DNA of 64,000 nt from CAWEFA01 sp963808135 (GCA_963808135.1 CAWEFA010000124.1:124001-188000); one strand, 5' to 3'. Positions 48,885 to 58,756 are shown, counted from the stretch's first letter. Program-made: numbers and translations. The notes: generated by a model from the letters alone, not told the origin.

Positions 48885-50015
48885 CTATGCATTAACCATC
48901 ATAGGCATTAACAACATAAGCACGTCTTCGGCATCAGTTTCTTTGTCAACCGGGACAATTATCCCTGCTCTTGAAGGGTCGGACATTTCAAGCGCTATGT
49001 CTGTTGTAGCGAGGTTTGCCAATATCTCTATCAGGAACGATGATTTAAACCCTATTTCCATTTCATCGCCATCATACTGGCAATTCAGCCTTTCATAAGC
49101 CGATATTGAAAAATCAATATCCTGCGCAGAAATGATTATCTGGTTGCCCGAAAGTTGAAGTTTCACCAAATTGCTTGCCTGGTTTGCAAATACAGACACG
49201 CGTTTTAGCGTATTGTAAAATTCAGCCCTATCTATTATAAGCTTGTTTGGATTGTTGGTAGGTATTACAGAATTATAATTCGGGTAATTGCCCTCTACAA
49301 GACGGCATATCATCCGATGATTTGCAAGCTGAAAGTAAGCGTTCTTTTCGTCAAATTCAACCAATACGTTGTTATCGTCTTTTTGTATAATATTTTTAAG
49401 CAACGATGCCGGCTTTTTCGGTAAAATAAACGATCCGGTTACATCGCTTTCAATATCGTTCCTCTTATAACGCACGAGCTTATGGGCATCGGAAGCAACA
49501 AAGATGATGTCTTTGGGGGAAATTTCTATAAAAATGCCGTTCATAACCGGCCTTAATTCATCTTCAGCCGCTGCAAAAAGTGTTTTATTGATGCCGTTAA
49601 GCAATAGGGAAGCGGTGAATTTAACGGAGTTCTTTTTATCGTCTTTAATTGATGGAATTTGAGGAAAATCGTCGCCGTTCTGCCCCATAATCGTAAATTT
49701 TCCATTTTGCGAATTGATTACTATCGAACGGGTGTCGTTGTTAACATCGAAAGTTAAGGGCTGTTCCGGGAACTCTTTTAAAGTATCGAGCAACAATTTT
49801 GCTGGAATAGCTATTAACCCTTCCTCCGAAACATTTTCAAGCGAAATGGAAGTTACCAGTGTCGATTCGAGGTCCGACGCTGTTATTGTTAACTTACCAT
49901 CTTCGATATTAAAAAGGAAGTTGTCAAGAATCGGGAGGGTATTTTTTGTGCTGATTACCCTGCTAATGGCCTGTAAATGGCTCAAAAGTTCAGCGCTTGA
50001 TATTACAAATTTCAT
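48885..50015 (-). CDS. dnaN: DNA polymerase III subunit beta (sliding clamp)
   Basis: Ring-shaped processivity clamp for replication and repair. The MKFVISSAELLSHLQAISRVISTKNTLPILDNFLF start is typical of Bacteroidota DnaN. Three clamp domains follow, with FILPKKPASLL, LVEGNYPNYNSVIP and the C-terminal VLMLLMPMMV. Length 376 is normal. It carries its own promoter (50047-50076). It is not next to dnaA; instead it follows gldG and a DUF4340-like gene. Confidence 0.97.
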   Translation of the reverse strand: MKFVISSAELLSHLQAISRVISTKNTLPILDNFLFNIEDGKLTITASDLESTLVTSISLENVSEEGLIAIPAKLLLDTLKEFPEQPLTFDVNNDTRSIVINSQNGKFTIMGQNGDDFPQIPSIKDDKKNSVKFTASLLLNGINKTLFAAAEDELRPVMNGIFIEISPKDIIFVASDAHKLVRYKRNDIESDVTGSFILPKKPASLLKNIIQKDDNNVLVEFDEKNAYFQLANHRMICRLVEGNYPNYNSVIPTNNPNKLIIDRAEFYNTLKRVSVFANQASNLVKLQLSGNQIIISAQDIDFSISAYERLNCQYDGDEMEIGFKSSFLIEILANLATTDIALEMSDPSRAGIIVPVDKETDAEDVLMLLMPMMVNA

Positions 50016-50046
50016 TGTGGTTATATTTTTTAAATTAAGTTACGAA

Positions 50047-50076
50047 CAAAAATATTTTTATTAAAAGCGTATCAAA
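50047..50076 (-). promoter_or_regulatory. Bacteroidetes-type promoter of dnaN
   Basis: Minus strand TTTG (50076-50073), 18 bp, TATTTTTG (50054-50047), with a leader of about 25 bases to the dnaN ATG. Confidence 0.5.
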
Positions 50077-50176
50077 AATATAAAATTCATCCATTAAAAT
50101 GAATGGCTTTTAAATTTATTATATTAAAATAATTATATGCCAGATATTCATTTGATTAATTAAACATTATTTTCAA

Positions 50177-51160
50177 TTATTTCAGAAAAAAACCCAGGTT
50201 TCTTGTAAGCGGATCAATTTCAATATATTTTGCCAATGCAACTTCACGATTGTTTAGTAAAATATAGCAGAAATTTAAATCGAACTGATTGCTTATGCTT
50301 CCATTTAGTTTTTGCCCTGTCGGTTTTTTAAAAGTTTTTATTATTGATGTTTTCCCGCTTCTATCTGTAATTGTTATTACATATTGGGGTTGTTCGTTTT
50401 TCAATATTTTCAATATTCCGGATGGGTTTTCATAAAATTGCTGCACCCTTATATTCCTGAAACAAAATAAATAGGCTTCTACAGCTTCCTTGCTAAAGTG
50501 AAATTTCTTTTTGCTTTCTATATCGGTTAAAGTTGCCATTCCTTTTCCTGACAAACTGAGCTCGAAAGATTGCGATTGGTTCCCTGATTGCACAACCCTT
50601 ACGGATGCTATCTGCCCCGGGAAATATCGAAGGATAGTTAAGTCGCGCCAAAAATCAGGACCGGCACGAAACAGTCTTGTGAAATTGCCGTTGAACGAAG
50701 GCAAAGTTACGAGGAATGGAATATGATTCCTTGCCTGCAACATATAAATGCTACTGTCGGAAATATCGGCCCATACGTAGTAATGACGCAACACTTTTTC
50801 ATTATTTTGTATTATTATTTCATGCCCTTCCTGTTTTATTTTCCCTGCTATAACGGCCATTGATGCTTTTGGCACGGGCGATTTAATTTCAACCTGCGAA
50901 ATAATTTTATAGCACAAATTCATAAGCGCAGGTTTAACAGTAAAAGTTGAATTGTAAAACCATGAGCCGCCTTTTTTAATTAATTTGAAAGTTGTGCTTG
51001 TATCATTAACAATAATTTCATTGACCATTGAGGTGTCGTTCAGGGCAAATCCGGTTTCTTTAGGGCTAAAAGTGCTGTTTCGGTCGGAAAAATAAAACAA
51101 TCCGGCAACGGAAATCAACACGAGGAAAATAATGAAAGCGATAAAATTTCTTTTAATCAT
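50177..51160 (-). CDS. DUF4340-like membrane-anchored protein
   Basis: A 327-residue protein with one N-terminal membrane helix (FIAFIIFLVLISVAGLFYF) and a large extracytoplasmic domain. Its SPKETGFALNDTSMVNEIIV beginning and repeated beta-rich pattern fit the DUF4340 family as I remember it; these are often encoded beside GldG-type ABC auxiliary proteins. It lies between gldG and dnaN on the same strand, about 110 bases after gldG. Function is unknown. A role in the GldG-associated transporter is inferred from position only. Confidence 0.55.
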   Translation of the reverse strand: MIKRNFIAFIIFLVLISVAGLFYFSDRNSTFSPKETGFALNDTSMVNEIIVNDTSTTFKLIKKGGSWFYNSTFTVKPALMNLCYKIISQVEIKSPVPKASMAVIAGKIKQEGHEIIIQNNEKVLRHYYVWADISDSSIYMLQARNHIPFLVTLPSFNGNFTRLFRAGPDFWRDLTILRYFPGQIASVRVVQSGNQSQSFELSLSGKGMATLTDIESKKKFHFSKEAVEAYLFCFRNIRVQQFYENPSGILKILKNEQPQYVITITDRSGKTSIIKTFKKPTGQKLNGSISNQFDLNFCYILLNNREVALAKYIEIDPLTRNLGFFLK

Positions 51161-51269
51161 AGAATTTTATTTTGAATGAGATCTTTTAAATCAATTAAAA
51201 AATGAAGGTGTTTAAAAAACTTCGTTATCAGTTATTCAGGCTAATAAGAAATTTACAGATAGAAAAAAT

Positions 51270-52970
51270 TTATGAAGCATATTTTCTTTTTCTCCAGAAA
51301 TTTATTGCAAAACCTGCTAAAACGATTAAAATAACAGGCGCCAGCACATTAACGATCTGCCATTTTAATCTTTCGTCCTGAATTTTTGACTTATCCAATA
51401 ACCTGAGCCTGATTTGTTTTGATCGTAATTGCATAAGGCCAATGTCGTTAGTCATGTAATTAATAGCATTTAGCACAAATTCTTTATTGCCGAATGTTTG
51501 CGATGTGTACCTGTCAAATCCGAGCGGTGTAATTAAAGCTCCTTTTGGCGAATACCTAACGTCGTTCCGGATGATATTGCCGTCGGCTACAACCAACATT
51601 TTGGTAAAAACGCTTTCATCTATATAATTAAATTGTCCCTTAATCTTTAGGTTTGTCAACATCCGGTTTTTAAATACCGATGGAAAGCGCCCCTCAACAA
51701 GCGCTGCAATTGGCAGAAACGATTTATCGAAATCGGTGCGCTGGTATTGTTGTTTTATTTCGGCCAATGAAATAAACCCAGGCATTAATCTTACCCTGCT
51801 GTACTTTGAACTGCTTAACAAAATTTTTTTCTGAAGTTTGCTGTTGGCAGCTAATGTGTCTATATAGCTGCAATATTCGGTTTTAACCATGTTTAAATTG
51901 CGCGATACAGGGTACAGTTGCGAACCAAGCACCAACGGGTAATAGAGCCAGGGCGCAGGGACAAATTTTGGCTGGCTTGCCGTTAACGAAGTGTTTACCG
52001 GGATAATATTACATTGCACATCCTGCACCAGCGCGGGGTTTATCCGGATACCATATTTGAAAAGCTGATCGTCAATGTTCAGTGAAAGAATATATGCAAA
52101 AGCCCTACCATTGGCAATGCTATCCTGGTTAACCCTTATCGGGCTAATGAACCATGCTATTTTACCGCCTTTCATAAGGTACTGGTCAAGCACAAATTTA
52201 TCTTCCTCGCTAAAAGCATTTTCAGGTTGGGCAATTATTACACATTTGTATGGATCGAGCGCATGTACATTGCCATTTATTTTTCCGCGATCCACCTGAT
52301 AATAATTGGCCATCTCGTGCGAAATATCGGCAACATGTTCCTGGTCTAATTCACCATGACCTTCAAGAAAAGCAATTTTCTCAAGTTTGGTATTGCTTAT
52401 TGTCTGTATTTTATTAATAAAATTATACTCCAAATCCTGTATTGAATTGTTCAGATTTTCTTCACCGGGCAAACCGGGGTTGTTGCTGAGCAAATTAACA
52501 GGCAATTCAATGCTGTTGTATGAAATTAATGCACCCGGGATAATGAGTTTTTCGGAATATCCGCCTTTCGGATCTTGTATTTTTATATTTGTAGGCTGAA
52601 GCCCTTTTTTATATAACTCATTTACTTTGTCGTTTACAACTTTTGGCGCAGGGTTATCATAAACATCGACAAACTGGTACTGCAAATTTTTGCCTGCGTA
52701 AACCCTGAATTCATCAAGCATTTCATGTGTAGCCTTGTTTAGCCTTTTGAAGCTTAAAGGCATATCGCCCGACAAATAAACTTTTACCAAAATTTCATCG
52801 GGAAGGGATTTTAAGATTTGTTTCCTAGTTTCTGAAAGGGTAAACCGTTTTTCCTGGGTCATATCAACACGAAAAAATAAAACCGAAGCTATATAACATA
52901 TAACAATTACATTAGCAACAAATAAAAAAAGTTGTAACAGGTTTTGCCTTTTCAGTTCTTTTCTGTTCAT
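51270..52970 (-). CDS. gldG: gliding-motility-associated ABC auxiliary protein GldG
   Basis: A 566-residue protein with a membrane helix at each end (LLQLFLFVANVIVICYIASVLFF and IVNVLAPVILIVLAGFAINFW) and a large periplasmic domain. The core has MTQEKRFTLSETRKQILKSL, YQFVDVYDNP, YNSIELPVNLL and AFLEGHGELDQ, as in GldG. In this phylum it works with GldA/GldF as an ABC system tied to gliding and T9SS function. GldF is absent here. The ATG overlaps the ffh stop by four bases (ATGA), so translation is probably coupled. Confidence 0.85.
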   Translation of the reverse strand: MNRKELKRQNLLQLFLFVANVIVICYIASVLFFRVDMTQEKRFTLSETRKQILKSLPDEILVKVYLSGDMPLSFKRLNKATHEMLDEFRVYAGKNLQYQFVDVYDNPAPKVVNDKVNELYKKGLQPTNIKIQDPKGGYSEKLIIPGALISYNSIELPVNLLSNNPGLPGEENLNNSIQDLEYNFINKIQTISNTKLEKIAFLEGHGELDQEHVADISHEMANYYQVDRGKINGNVHALDPYKCVIIAQPENAFSEEDKFVLDQYLMKGGKIAWFISPIRVNQDSIANGRAFAYILSLNIDDQLFKYGIRINPALVQDVQCNIIPVNTSLTASQPKFVPAPWLYYPLVLGSQLYPVSRNLNMVKTEYCSYIDTLAANSKLQKKILLSSSKYSRVRLMPGFISLAEIKQQYQRTDFDKSFLPIAALVEGRFPSVFKNRMLTNLKIKGQFNYIDESVFTKMLVVADGNIIRNDVRYSPKGALITPLGFDRYTSQTFGNKEFVLNAINYMTNDIGLMQLRSKQIRLRLLDKSKIQDERLKWQIVNVLAPVILIVLAGFAINFWRKRKYAS

Positions 52971-54304
52971 GTTCTAAGCCCTTTCATTCCGCTCAACATG
53001 CGGTTAAGGTTTTTGCCGCCGCTGCCGGCCATTTTCATCATCCTGCGCATTTCGTCAAATTGCTTTATAAGCTTATTAACTTCCTGAATGTTGGTGCCGC
53101 TTCCCGAGGCAATCCTTTTTCTACGGCTGCCATTGAGGATATCGGGTTGATCGCGCTCTTCAGGCGTCATTGAAAATATTATAGCTTCTATTCCTTTAAA
53201 AGCATTATCATCTACATCAAGGTCTTTCAGCGCTTTCCCGGCCCCGGGAATCATGCCAGCCAAATCTTTAATATTGCCCATTTTTTTTATTTGTTGAATT
53301 TGGGCAATAAAATCATTAAAGCTGAACTGGTTTTTTGCTATTTTTTTCTGAAGTTTGCGAGCTTCCTCAACATCATATTGTTCCTGGGCTTTTTCCACAA
53401 GGGTTACAATATCGCCCATACCGAGGATACGGTCGGCCATACGTTCCGGGTAGAATACATCTATTGCATCCATCTTTTCCCCGGAGCTGATAAACTTGAT
53501 AGGCTTGTTAACTTCAGCCTTAATAGACAATGCAGCGCCGCCGCGGGTATCGCCATCAAGTTTGGTAAGTACAACTCCGTTGAAATCGAGTTGTTCGTTA
53601 AATGCTTTTGCAGTATTCACTGCATCCTGGCCTGTCATTGAATCAACTACAAAAAGGATTTCGTGAGGCTCCACGGCTTTCCTGATATTGGAAATTTCTT
53701 TCATCATTTCCTGATCAATGGCAAGCCGTCCGGCAGTATCAATAATTAAAACATTATAACCATGATTTTTTGCATGTTTTATAGCTTCCTTGGCAATTTT
53801 CACCGGTTCAAGGTTGCCTTCTTCGGTATAAACCGGAACATCAATCTGGGTACCAAGCACCTTCAACTGCTCAATGGCGGCAGGCCTGTATACATCGCAC
53901 GCCACCAACAGGGGATTTCTGCCTTTTTTATTTTTTAAATAATTGGCCAGTTTGCCCGAGAAAGTTGTTTTTCCAGAGCCCTGAAGTCCGGCGATTAATA
54001 TGATGGAAGGTGTTTGTTTTATATTCATGTCCTGCGATTGCCCGCCCATAAGCGCAGCCAATTCATCATGCACAATTTTTATAAGCAACTGCCCAGGTTT
54101 TAAAGAACTCAGCACATTTTCGCCAAGCGCTTTTTGTTTAACGTTGTCTGTAAAACTTTTGGCCAATTTAAAATTCACGTCGGCATCAAGAAGGGCGCGA
54201 CGGATATCCTTAAGGGTTTCGGCAACATTAATTTCCGTAATCCGACCTTCGCCTTTTATTAACTTAAATGACCTCTCAATCCGTTCGGTTAAATTTTCAA
54301 ACAT
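52967..54304 (-). CDS. ffh: signal recognition particle protein Ffh
   Basis: GTPase that targets nascent membrane proteins to the Sec translocon with 4.5S RNA and FtsY. The start is the ATG at 54304 (MFENLTERIERSFKLIKGEG), giving 445 residues; in-frame sequence upstream is not conserved. The N domain precedes G1 GLQGSGKTTFSGKLA, G3 IDTAGRLAID, G4 TKLDGDTRGG and the methionine-rich M domain (MIPGAGKAL, MTPEERDQPDIL, RRMMKMAGSGGKNL). It heads the minus-strand run ffh-gldG-DUF4340. A promoter is visible at 54328-54357. Confidence 0.96.
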   Translation of the reverse strand: MFENLTERIERSFKLIKGEGRITEINVAETLKDIRRALLDADVNFKLAKSFTDNVKQKALGENVLSSLKPGQLLIKIVHDELAALMGGQSQDMNIKQTPSIILIAGLQGSGKTTFSGKLANYLKNKKGRNPLLVACDVYRPAAIEQLKVLGTQIDVPVYTEEGNLEPVKIAKEAIKHAKNHGYNVLIIDTAGRLAIDQEMMKEISNIRKAVEPHEILFVVDSMTGQDAVNTAKAFNEQLDFNGVVLTKLDGDTRGGAALSIKAEVNKPIKFISSGEKMDAIDVFYPERMADRILGMGDIVTLVEKAQEQYDVEEARKLQKKIAKNQFSFNDFIAQIQQIKKMGNIKDLAGMIPGAGKALKDLDVDDNAFKGIEAIIFSMTPEERDQPDILNGSRRKRIASGSGTNIQEVNKLIKQFDEMRRMMKMAGSGGKNLNRMLSGMKGLRT

Positions 54305-54327
54305 TTTTCCGGTTATTAAATGAACTG

Positions 54328-54357
54328 CAAAAATATACAATCCGCGAAATATGCCAA
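54328..54357 (-). promoter_or_regulatory. Bacteroidetes-type promoter of ffh
   Basis: Minus strand TTG (54357-54355), 19 bp, TATTTTTG (54335-54328). It lies about 25 bases before the ATG at 54304 and supports that start. Confidence 0.5.
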
Positions 54358-54526
54358 TAAGATAAATGCGGATTCGTGACAGAAATACAATGGCGCTTTT
54401 TTTAAAACTAAATGGCAATCCTAATTCATATTGTAACACATTTGTAAGCACACAAAAACTTGTACTCAAACAAAAGGCATGCAAAAAAACTGCAATTTAC
54501 CGACCCACCATTTTTTAATGATAAAG

Positions 54527-54558
54527 TTTGGAATCCTAATCGTGTTAGTTTAAATTTG
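54527..54558 (+). promoter_or_regulatory. Bacteroidetes-type promoter of the restriction-modification operon
   Basis: TTTG (54527-54530), 20 bp, TAAATTTG (54551-54558), an exact match. It places the start of the Xre gene at 54592 rather than at an upstream in-frame codon. A perfect palindrome TTTTAC-AA-GTAAAA (54579-54592) overlaps the ATG and may be an operator. Confidence 0.6.
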
Positions 54559-54591
54559 ACAAAAAATACCAAGATTTATTTTACAAGTAAA

Positions 54592-54921
54592 ATGAAAGAA
54601 ACTTTTGGTGAGTTTATCAGGAAAAGCAGGAACGAGAGAGGGTTAACCCAAACGCAATTTGCTGCTAAAATAGGTGTTGATGCAGCGGCGGTAAGCAAAA
54701 TTGAGACTGGTAAAAATGTTTTAAATGAAGAAAAGTTGCCATCTTTGGCTAAGTTATTTGAGATGGACTTAAAAACAATAAAAGAAGAATATTACAGTGA
54801 AAAAATAGCTCATGTTCTCTATAACAAAAAATGTTCCGAGAATACACTTATTTTGGCTGAACAGAAATTGCAATATATAAGAAATAAAAAAGTGAAACAA
54901 ATAACTCTGAAATTAGAGTAA
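54592..54921 (+). CDS. Xre family helix-turn-helix regulator (putative R-M controller)
   Basis: A 109-residue protein. Residues ~5-58 form an HTH_3 domain (FGEFIRKSRNERGLTQTQFAAKIGVDAAAVSKIETGKN). The remaining C-terminal half is helical and basic. Only one base separates its stop from the start of the restriction-modification gene, so the two are certainly co-transcribed. By analogy with C proteins it may control expression of the enzyme. The palindrome over its own start would allow autorepression. Function is inferred from context. Confidence 0.82.
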   Translation: MKETFGEFIRKSRNERGLTQTQFAAKIGVDAAAVSKIETGKNVLNEEKLPSLAKLFEMDLKTIKEEYYSEKIAHVLYNKKCSENTLILAEQKLQYIRNKKVKQITLKLE

Positions 54922-54922
54922 A

Positions 54923-57900
54923 ATGGCTAGCGATACCAATATAAAAGAATTGTTAAAGGCCATAGGTTTTACTTTGGAGGACGGCAAAGTAAATATATGG
55001 AAAAAAATTTACGCCTCTCATTCCAATTATAAAATTGCTGTTGACATAGAAAACAAAAGCATCAATTTTGGCAAGCTTATAACAATTGGCGATAAAACAA
55101 CCAGCAATTTCAAAGCAGCTGAAAATTTTGTTGTACTTGAATGTGTAAACCGGTTACTTGAAAAAGGATACAAGCCAGAAACCATAATATTAGAGAAAGA
55201 TTATCCCCTTGGTCACAAAACCAAAGGTAAGTTAGATATTTGGGTTGCCGATGCCGATGGCAAATCCTTTTTAATGATTGAATGCAAAACCTGGGGAGCG
55301 GAGTTCGAAAAAGCCAATAAAAAAACCATTGCCGATGGCGGACAGTTATTTTCGTACTTTCAGCAGGATAAATCAGCCCAATATTTGTGTCTTTATACTT
55401 CAAAACTTGATGACAAAGAAATAAAATATCACAATTCCATTATCAAAGTCGAAGAGTATTTTCTGCAAGCCAATAATGCAAAAGAAACTTTCGAGAAATG
55501 GAATAAAAATCTAAAGGACAACGGAATTTTCGAATCATGGGCAACTCCATACAATATCAAAACCAAAGCAATTATTAAAGGTCAATTAAAAGACCTTACC
55601 AAAGATAATAGCAACCAAATTTTTAATCAATTTGCCGAAATTTTAAGGCATAACGTTGTTTCCGATAAACCCAATGCGTTTAATAAGCTCATTACACTTT
55701 TGCTTTGCAAAATTGTTGATGAAGAAAAAGGTCCTGAGGAAGAACTCAATTTTCAGTGGTTTAATAATGACACAAATATAGACCTTCAAAAAAGGCTCAA
55801 TGACCTTTATAAAATAGGTATGGAACGTTACCTTACCAAAAAGGTAACCGACTTTAGCGACAAAGAAGTGGATGACGAATTTATAGGGCTTACCGATGCG
55901 CAGAAGCAAAAAATTAAAGATATAATTACCCAGCTTCGCCTCAAAAAGAACAATGAATTTGCATTTAAAGAAGTTTTTGATGATGCTTCTTTCGAAGAAA
56001 ATAGCAAAGTATTGAGAGAGGTAGTAGAATTACTTCAGCACTTCAAAGTTCGTTACAATAAAAAACAACAATTTTTGGGCGATTTCTTTGAACTTCTCTT
56101 GAGTACCAGCATAAAACAGGAAGCAGGTCAATTTTTTACGCCTGTCCCCATTGCACGGTTTATCATTAATTCAATTCCATTACGTGAAATTGTAAATAAC
56201 AAAATTGCAGAAGGCGATTCCGACTTTTTACCATATATAATTGATTTTGCCTGTGGTAGCGGTCACTTCCTTACCGAGGCAATGGACGAAGTGAACAGTA
56301 TCATCCTTTCTTTAAATAAAGAAAATAAATTCAGGCCGGAAATAAAACGTAAATTAAAAATTTGGGCAGAAGACGCTGCTTTTGATTGGGCTTATCATTT
56401 TGTTTATGGTATAGAAAAGGATTACCGATTGGTCAAAACCGCCAAAGTAAGTTGTTTTTTACATGGCGATGGTTTGGCGCGTATCTTTAATGCCGATGGC
56501 CTGGCATGTTTCGAAACCGATGTCGATTATCAGGGAAAATTAAAAGAATTTTCTAAAAACGGTTTAAAAAATAATCAGCAATTCGAAGTATTAATTGCCA
56601 ATCCACCCTACTCAGTTTCGTCTTTCAAAAACACGTTGGTTAATGGCAACAAGAGTTTTGATTTATACAACCGCTTAACCGATAACAGTTCCGAAATAGA
56701 ATGTTTGTTTATCGAACGCACAAAACAACTGATGAAAGACGGCGGTTACGTGGGCATTATTTTGCCAAGCAGTATTTTAAGCAATACAGGAATTTATGAA
56801 GACGCCCGGGAGATATTGTTTAAATATTTCCGGTTGGTTGCCATTGTTGAGTTTGGCTCAAACACTTTTATGGCTACAGGCACAAATACCGTTACTTTAT
56901 TTCTCGAAAAACGAAGCAATACCGAGTGGCAAAAAATACAACATGTTGTAAATACCTTTTTTACCAGCGGGAAGGATATTGCATGCAACGGCGTTGAAAA
57001 ACCATTTAGCCAGTATGTAGCGCAAGTTTACAAAACCATTTCGCTTGCCGATTATGTTACGTTTATCAACCGCAAACCAAACGAGGCAATAAAATCTAAC
57101 GATATTTATAAAGATTACCAGAAATGGTTTAACGAGTTGACCATTGTAAAAAACAAAAAAGGACAACGGGCATTTAAAGCGCTTTCTGCACAGGAGCAGC
57201 AAGCCGAATTAGATAAAATGTTTTTCGATGAAACGCTGGCCATTGAAGCTGAAAAATTACTTTATTTCATTATAGCCCTGCCTCAAAAAGTATTAGTTGT
57301 AAAAGCCAACCCCGATGGCAAAAATGAAACCGAAAAAGCATTTCTTGGCTACGAATTTAGCAACCGCCGCGGGCACGAAGGCATTAAACCTTACGGAGGG
57401 CGAAACATCCAGGAAGCGACAAAACTTTATGATGAGGTACAGCAATTAAACCCCGCTAAAGTTAATACTTACATATACCGGTCATTTTTGAAAAACAATG
57501 TTGAGGTTCCCGAATCCTTACAAAATCATGTATTTGTTCAGGATTTGGTTGATTTGATGACTTTTAACAGGGTTGATTTTACCAAATCTGTTTCGCTGGC
57601 AGTTAAAAAAAAAGTAATTGAAATTTCTTCAAAATGGGATGTTGCTGAGATTGGAAAGATATTTAATACAGGTTCAGGAGGGACACCTCTTTCCTCAAGA
57701 CAAGAATATTATTTAAATGGAGATATTCCTTGGATAAATAGTGGTGAGGTACGAAATGGCATTATTACATCAACTGAAAATTACATAACGAAAGCAGGTC
57801 TTGAAAATTCGTCAGCTAAAATATTTCCAAAAGATACGGTTTTAGTTGCAATGTATGGTGCTACTGCTGGCCAAGTTGGAATGTTAGAAATTGAAGCAGC

Positions 57901-58756
57901 AACAAACCAAGCAATTTGTGGTATTTTGCCAAACGATAAGGTCTTACCAAAATATCTCTTATATTATTTGCAAACTCAATTAAATAGTTTCTTGAATATT
58001 CGTTCAGGAGTAGCCCGTCTAAATTTGTTACAAGAAAAAATTAAAGAATTCAAAATTCCAGTACCATCAAAAGATATTCAGCAAAAAATAGTTGAAGAAA
58101 TTGAAATTGTTGAAAAGCAAGAAACTGAAAAAAACAATTTGGTTTCAGATTTACAAGAAAAAATCACTCGTTTAATGGATGGTAATGGAATGTACAACTT
58201 CCAAAAACTTGATGACATTAATGTACTTTTAAAAAGAGGTAAGTCGCCCAAATATGGCAAAGGAAACATTCAAGTTATAAAATCAGGACAAGCAAGGGGC
58301 TATTATGAATTTGATTTTAAGGATAGATATTATTTGGATCCCAGTTTTATAAAGGATGAACGAATTTTACAAAAAGGAGATATTTTAATTAATTCAACTG
58401 GGGTTGGAACTGCTGGAAGAGTGACCTTATTCGATATTGAGGGTGAATTTGCAGTTGATAGTCATATTACAATTCTGAGACCTAATTTAGATGTCGTCCT
58501 ACCAAAATATATTTTATATTCATTAGCTAAAATTGGGTTCAAGAACATTGAGAAAATGGCATTAGGCCAGAGTGGTCAGATTGAACTTTCATTAGAAATT
58601 ATTAAAAATATTCAAATTCCATTGCCTCCAATTGCCAAACAAAAAGAAATTATTAATAAAATAGAAAGTATTGAAAAACAAATTGAGGATATAGTCAAAA
58701 GTTCTACTGATATTGAAATCAAAAAGAAAAACATACTAACCAAATATCTTGTTTAA
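54923..58756 (+). CDS. single-chain restriction-methylation-specificity protein (type IIG/I-like)
   Basis: A 1,277-residue fused enzyme. The N-terminal nuclease-like domain has a PD-(D/E)xK core: D105 (KLDIWVADADG) and E120-C121-K122 (FLMIECKTWG). The N6-adenine methylase domain has motif I DFACGSGHF (441-449) and motif IV NPPY (560-563), with HsdM-like sequence around (FFELLLSTSIKQEAGQFFTP). The C-terminus has two HsdS-like target-recognition domains, ~905-1085 and ~1090-1277, each ending in a helical spacer (QQKIVEEIEIVEKQE; QKEIINKIESIEKQ). Two TRDs predict a bipartite recognition site. No separate R, M or S gene is nearby. It should both methylate and cut DNA. Confidence 0.88.
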   Translation: MASDTNIKELLKAIGFTLEDGKVNIWKKIYASHSNYKIAVDIENKSINFGKLITIGDKTTSNFKAAENFVVLECVNRLLEKGYKPETIILEKDYPLGHKTKGKLDIWVADADGKSFLMIECKTWGAEFEKANKKTIADGGQLFSYFQQDKSAQYLCLYTSKLDDKEIKYHNSIIKVEEYFLQANNAKETFEKWNKNLKDNGIFESWATPYNIKTKAIIKGQLKDLTKDNSNQIFNQFAEILRHNVVSDKPNAFNKLITLLLCKIVDEEKGPEEELNFQWFNNDTNIDLQKRLNDLYKIGMERYLTKKVTDFSDKEVDDEFIGLTDAQKQKIKDIITQLRLKKNNEFAFKEVFDDASFEENSKVLREVVELLQHFKVRYNKKQQFLGDFFELLLSTSIKQEAGQFFTPVPIARFIINSIPLREIVNNKIAEGDSDFLPYIIDFACGSGHFLTEAMDEVNSIILSLNKENKFRPEIKRKLKIWAEDAAFDWAYHFVYGIEKDYRLVKTAKVSCFLHGDGLARIFNADGLACFETDVDYQGKLKEFSKNGLKNNQQFEVLIANPPYSVSSFKNTLVNGNKSFDLYNRLTDNSSEIECLFIERTKQLMKDGGYVGIILPSSILSNTGIYEDAREILFKYFRLVAIVEFGSNTFMATGTNTVTLFLEKRSNTEWQKIQHVVNTFFTSGKDIACNGVEKPFSQYVAQVYKTISLADYVTFINRKPNEAIKSNDIYKDYQKWFNELTIVKNKKGQRAFKALSAQEQQAELDKMFFDETLAIEAEKLLYFIIALPQKVLVVKANPDGKNETEKAFLGYEFSNRRGHEGIKPYGGRNIQEATKLYDEVQQLNPAKVNTYIYRSFLKNNVEVPESLQNHVFVQDLVDLMTFNRVDFTKSVSLAVKKKVIEISSKWDVAEIGKIFNTGSGGTPLSSRQEYYLNGDIPWINSGEVRNGIITSTENYITKAGLENSSAKIFPKDTVLVAMYGATAGQVGMLEIEAATNQAICGILPNDKVLPKYLLYYLQTQLNSFLNIRSGVARLNLLQEKIKEFKIPVPSKDIQQKIVEEIEIVEKQETEKNNLVSDLQEKITRLMDGNGMYNFQKLDDINVLLKRGKSPKYGKGNIQVIKSGQARGYYEFDFKDRYYLDPSFIKDERILQKGDILINSTGVGTAGRVTLFDIEGEFAVDSHITILRPNLDVVLPKYILYSLAKIGFKNIEKMALGQSGQIELSLEIIKNIQIPLPPIAKQKEIINKIESIEKQIEDIVKSSTDIEIKKKNILTKYLV

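Noticed and set aside
54305..54484. 60-residue N-terminal extension of Ffh
   Set aside because: The sequence lacks similarity to any Ffh N-domain and spans the promoter; the ATG at 54304 gives the canonical MFENLTERI start.
54460..54591. Upstream start for the Xre regulator at 54460
   Set aside because: The extra 44 residues are not HTH-like and overlap the ffh promoter and the R-M promoter; the promoter at 54527-54558 requires the start at 54592.
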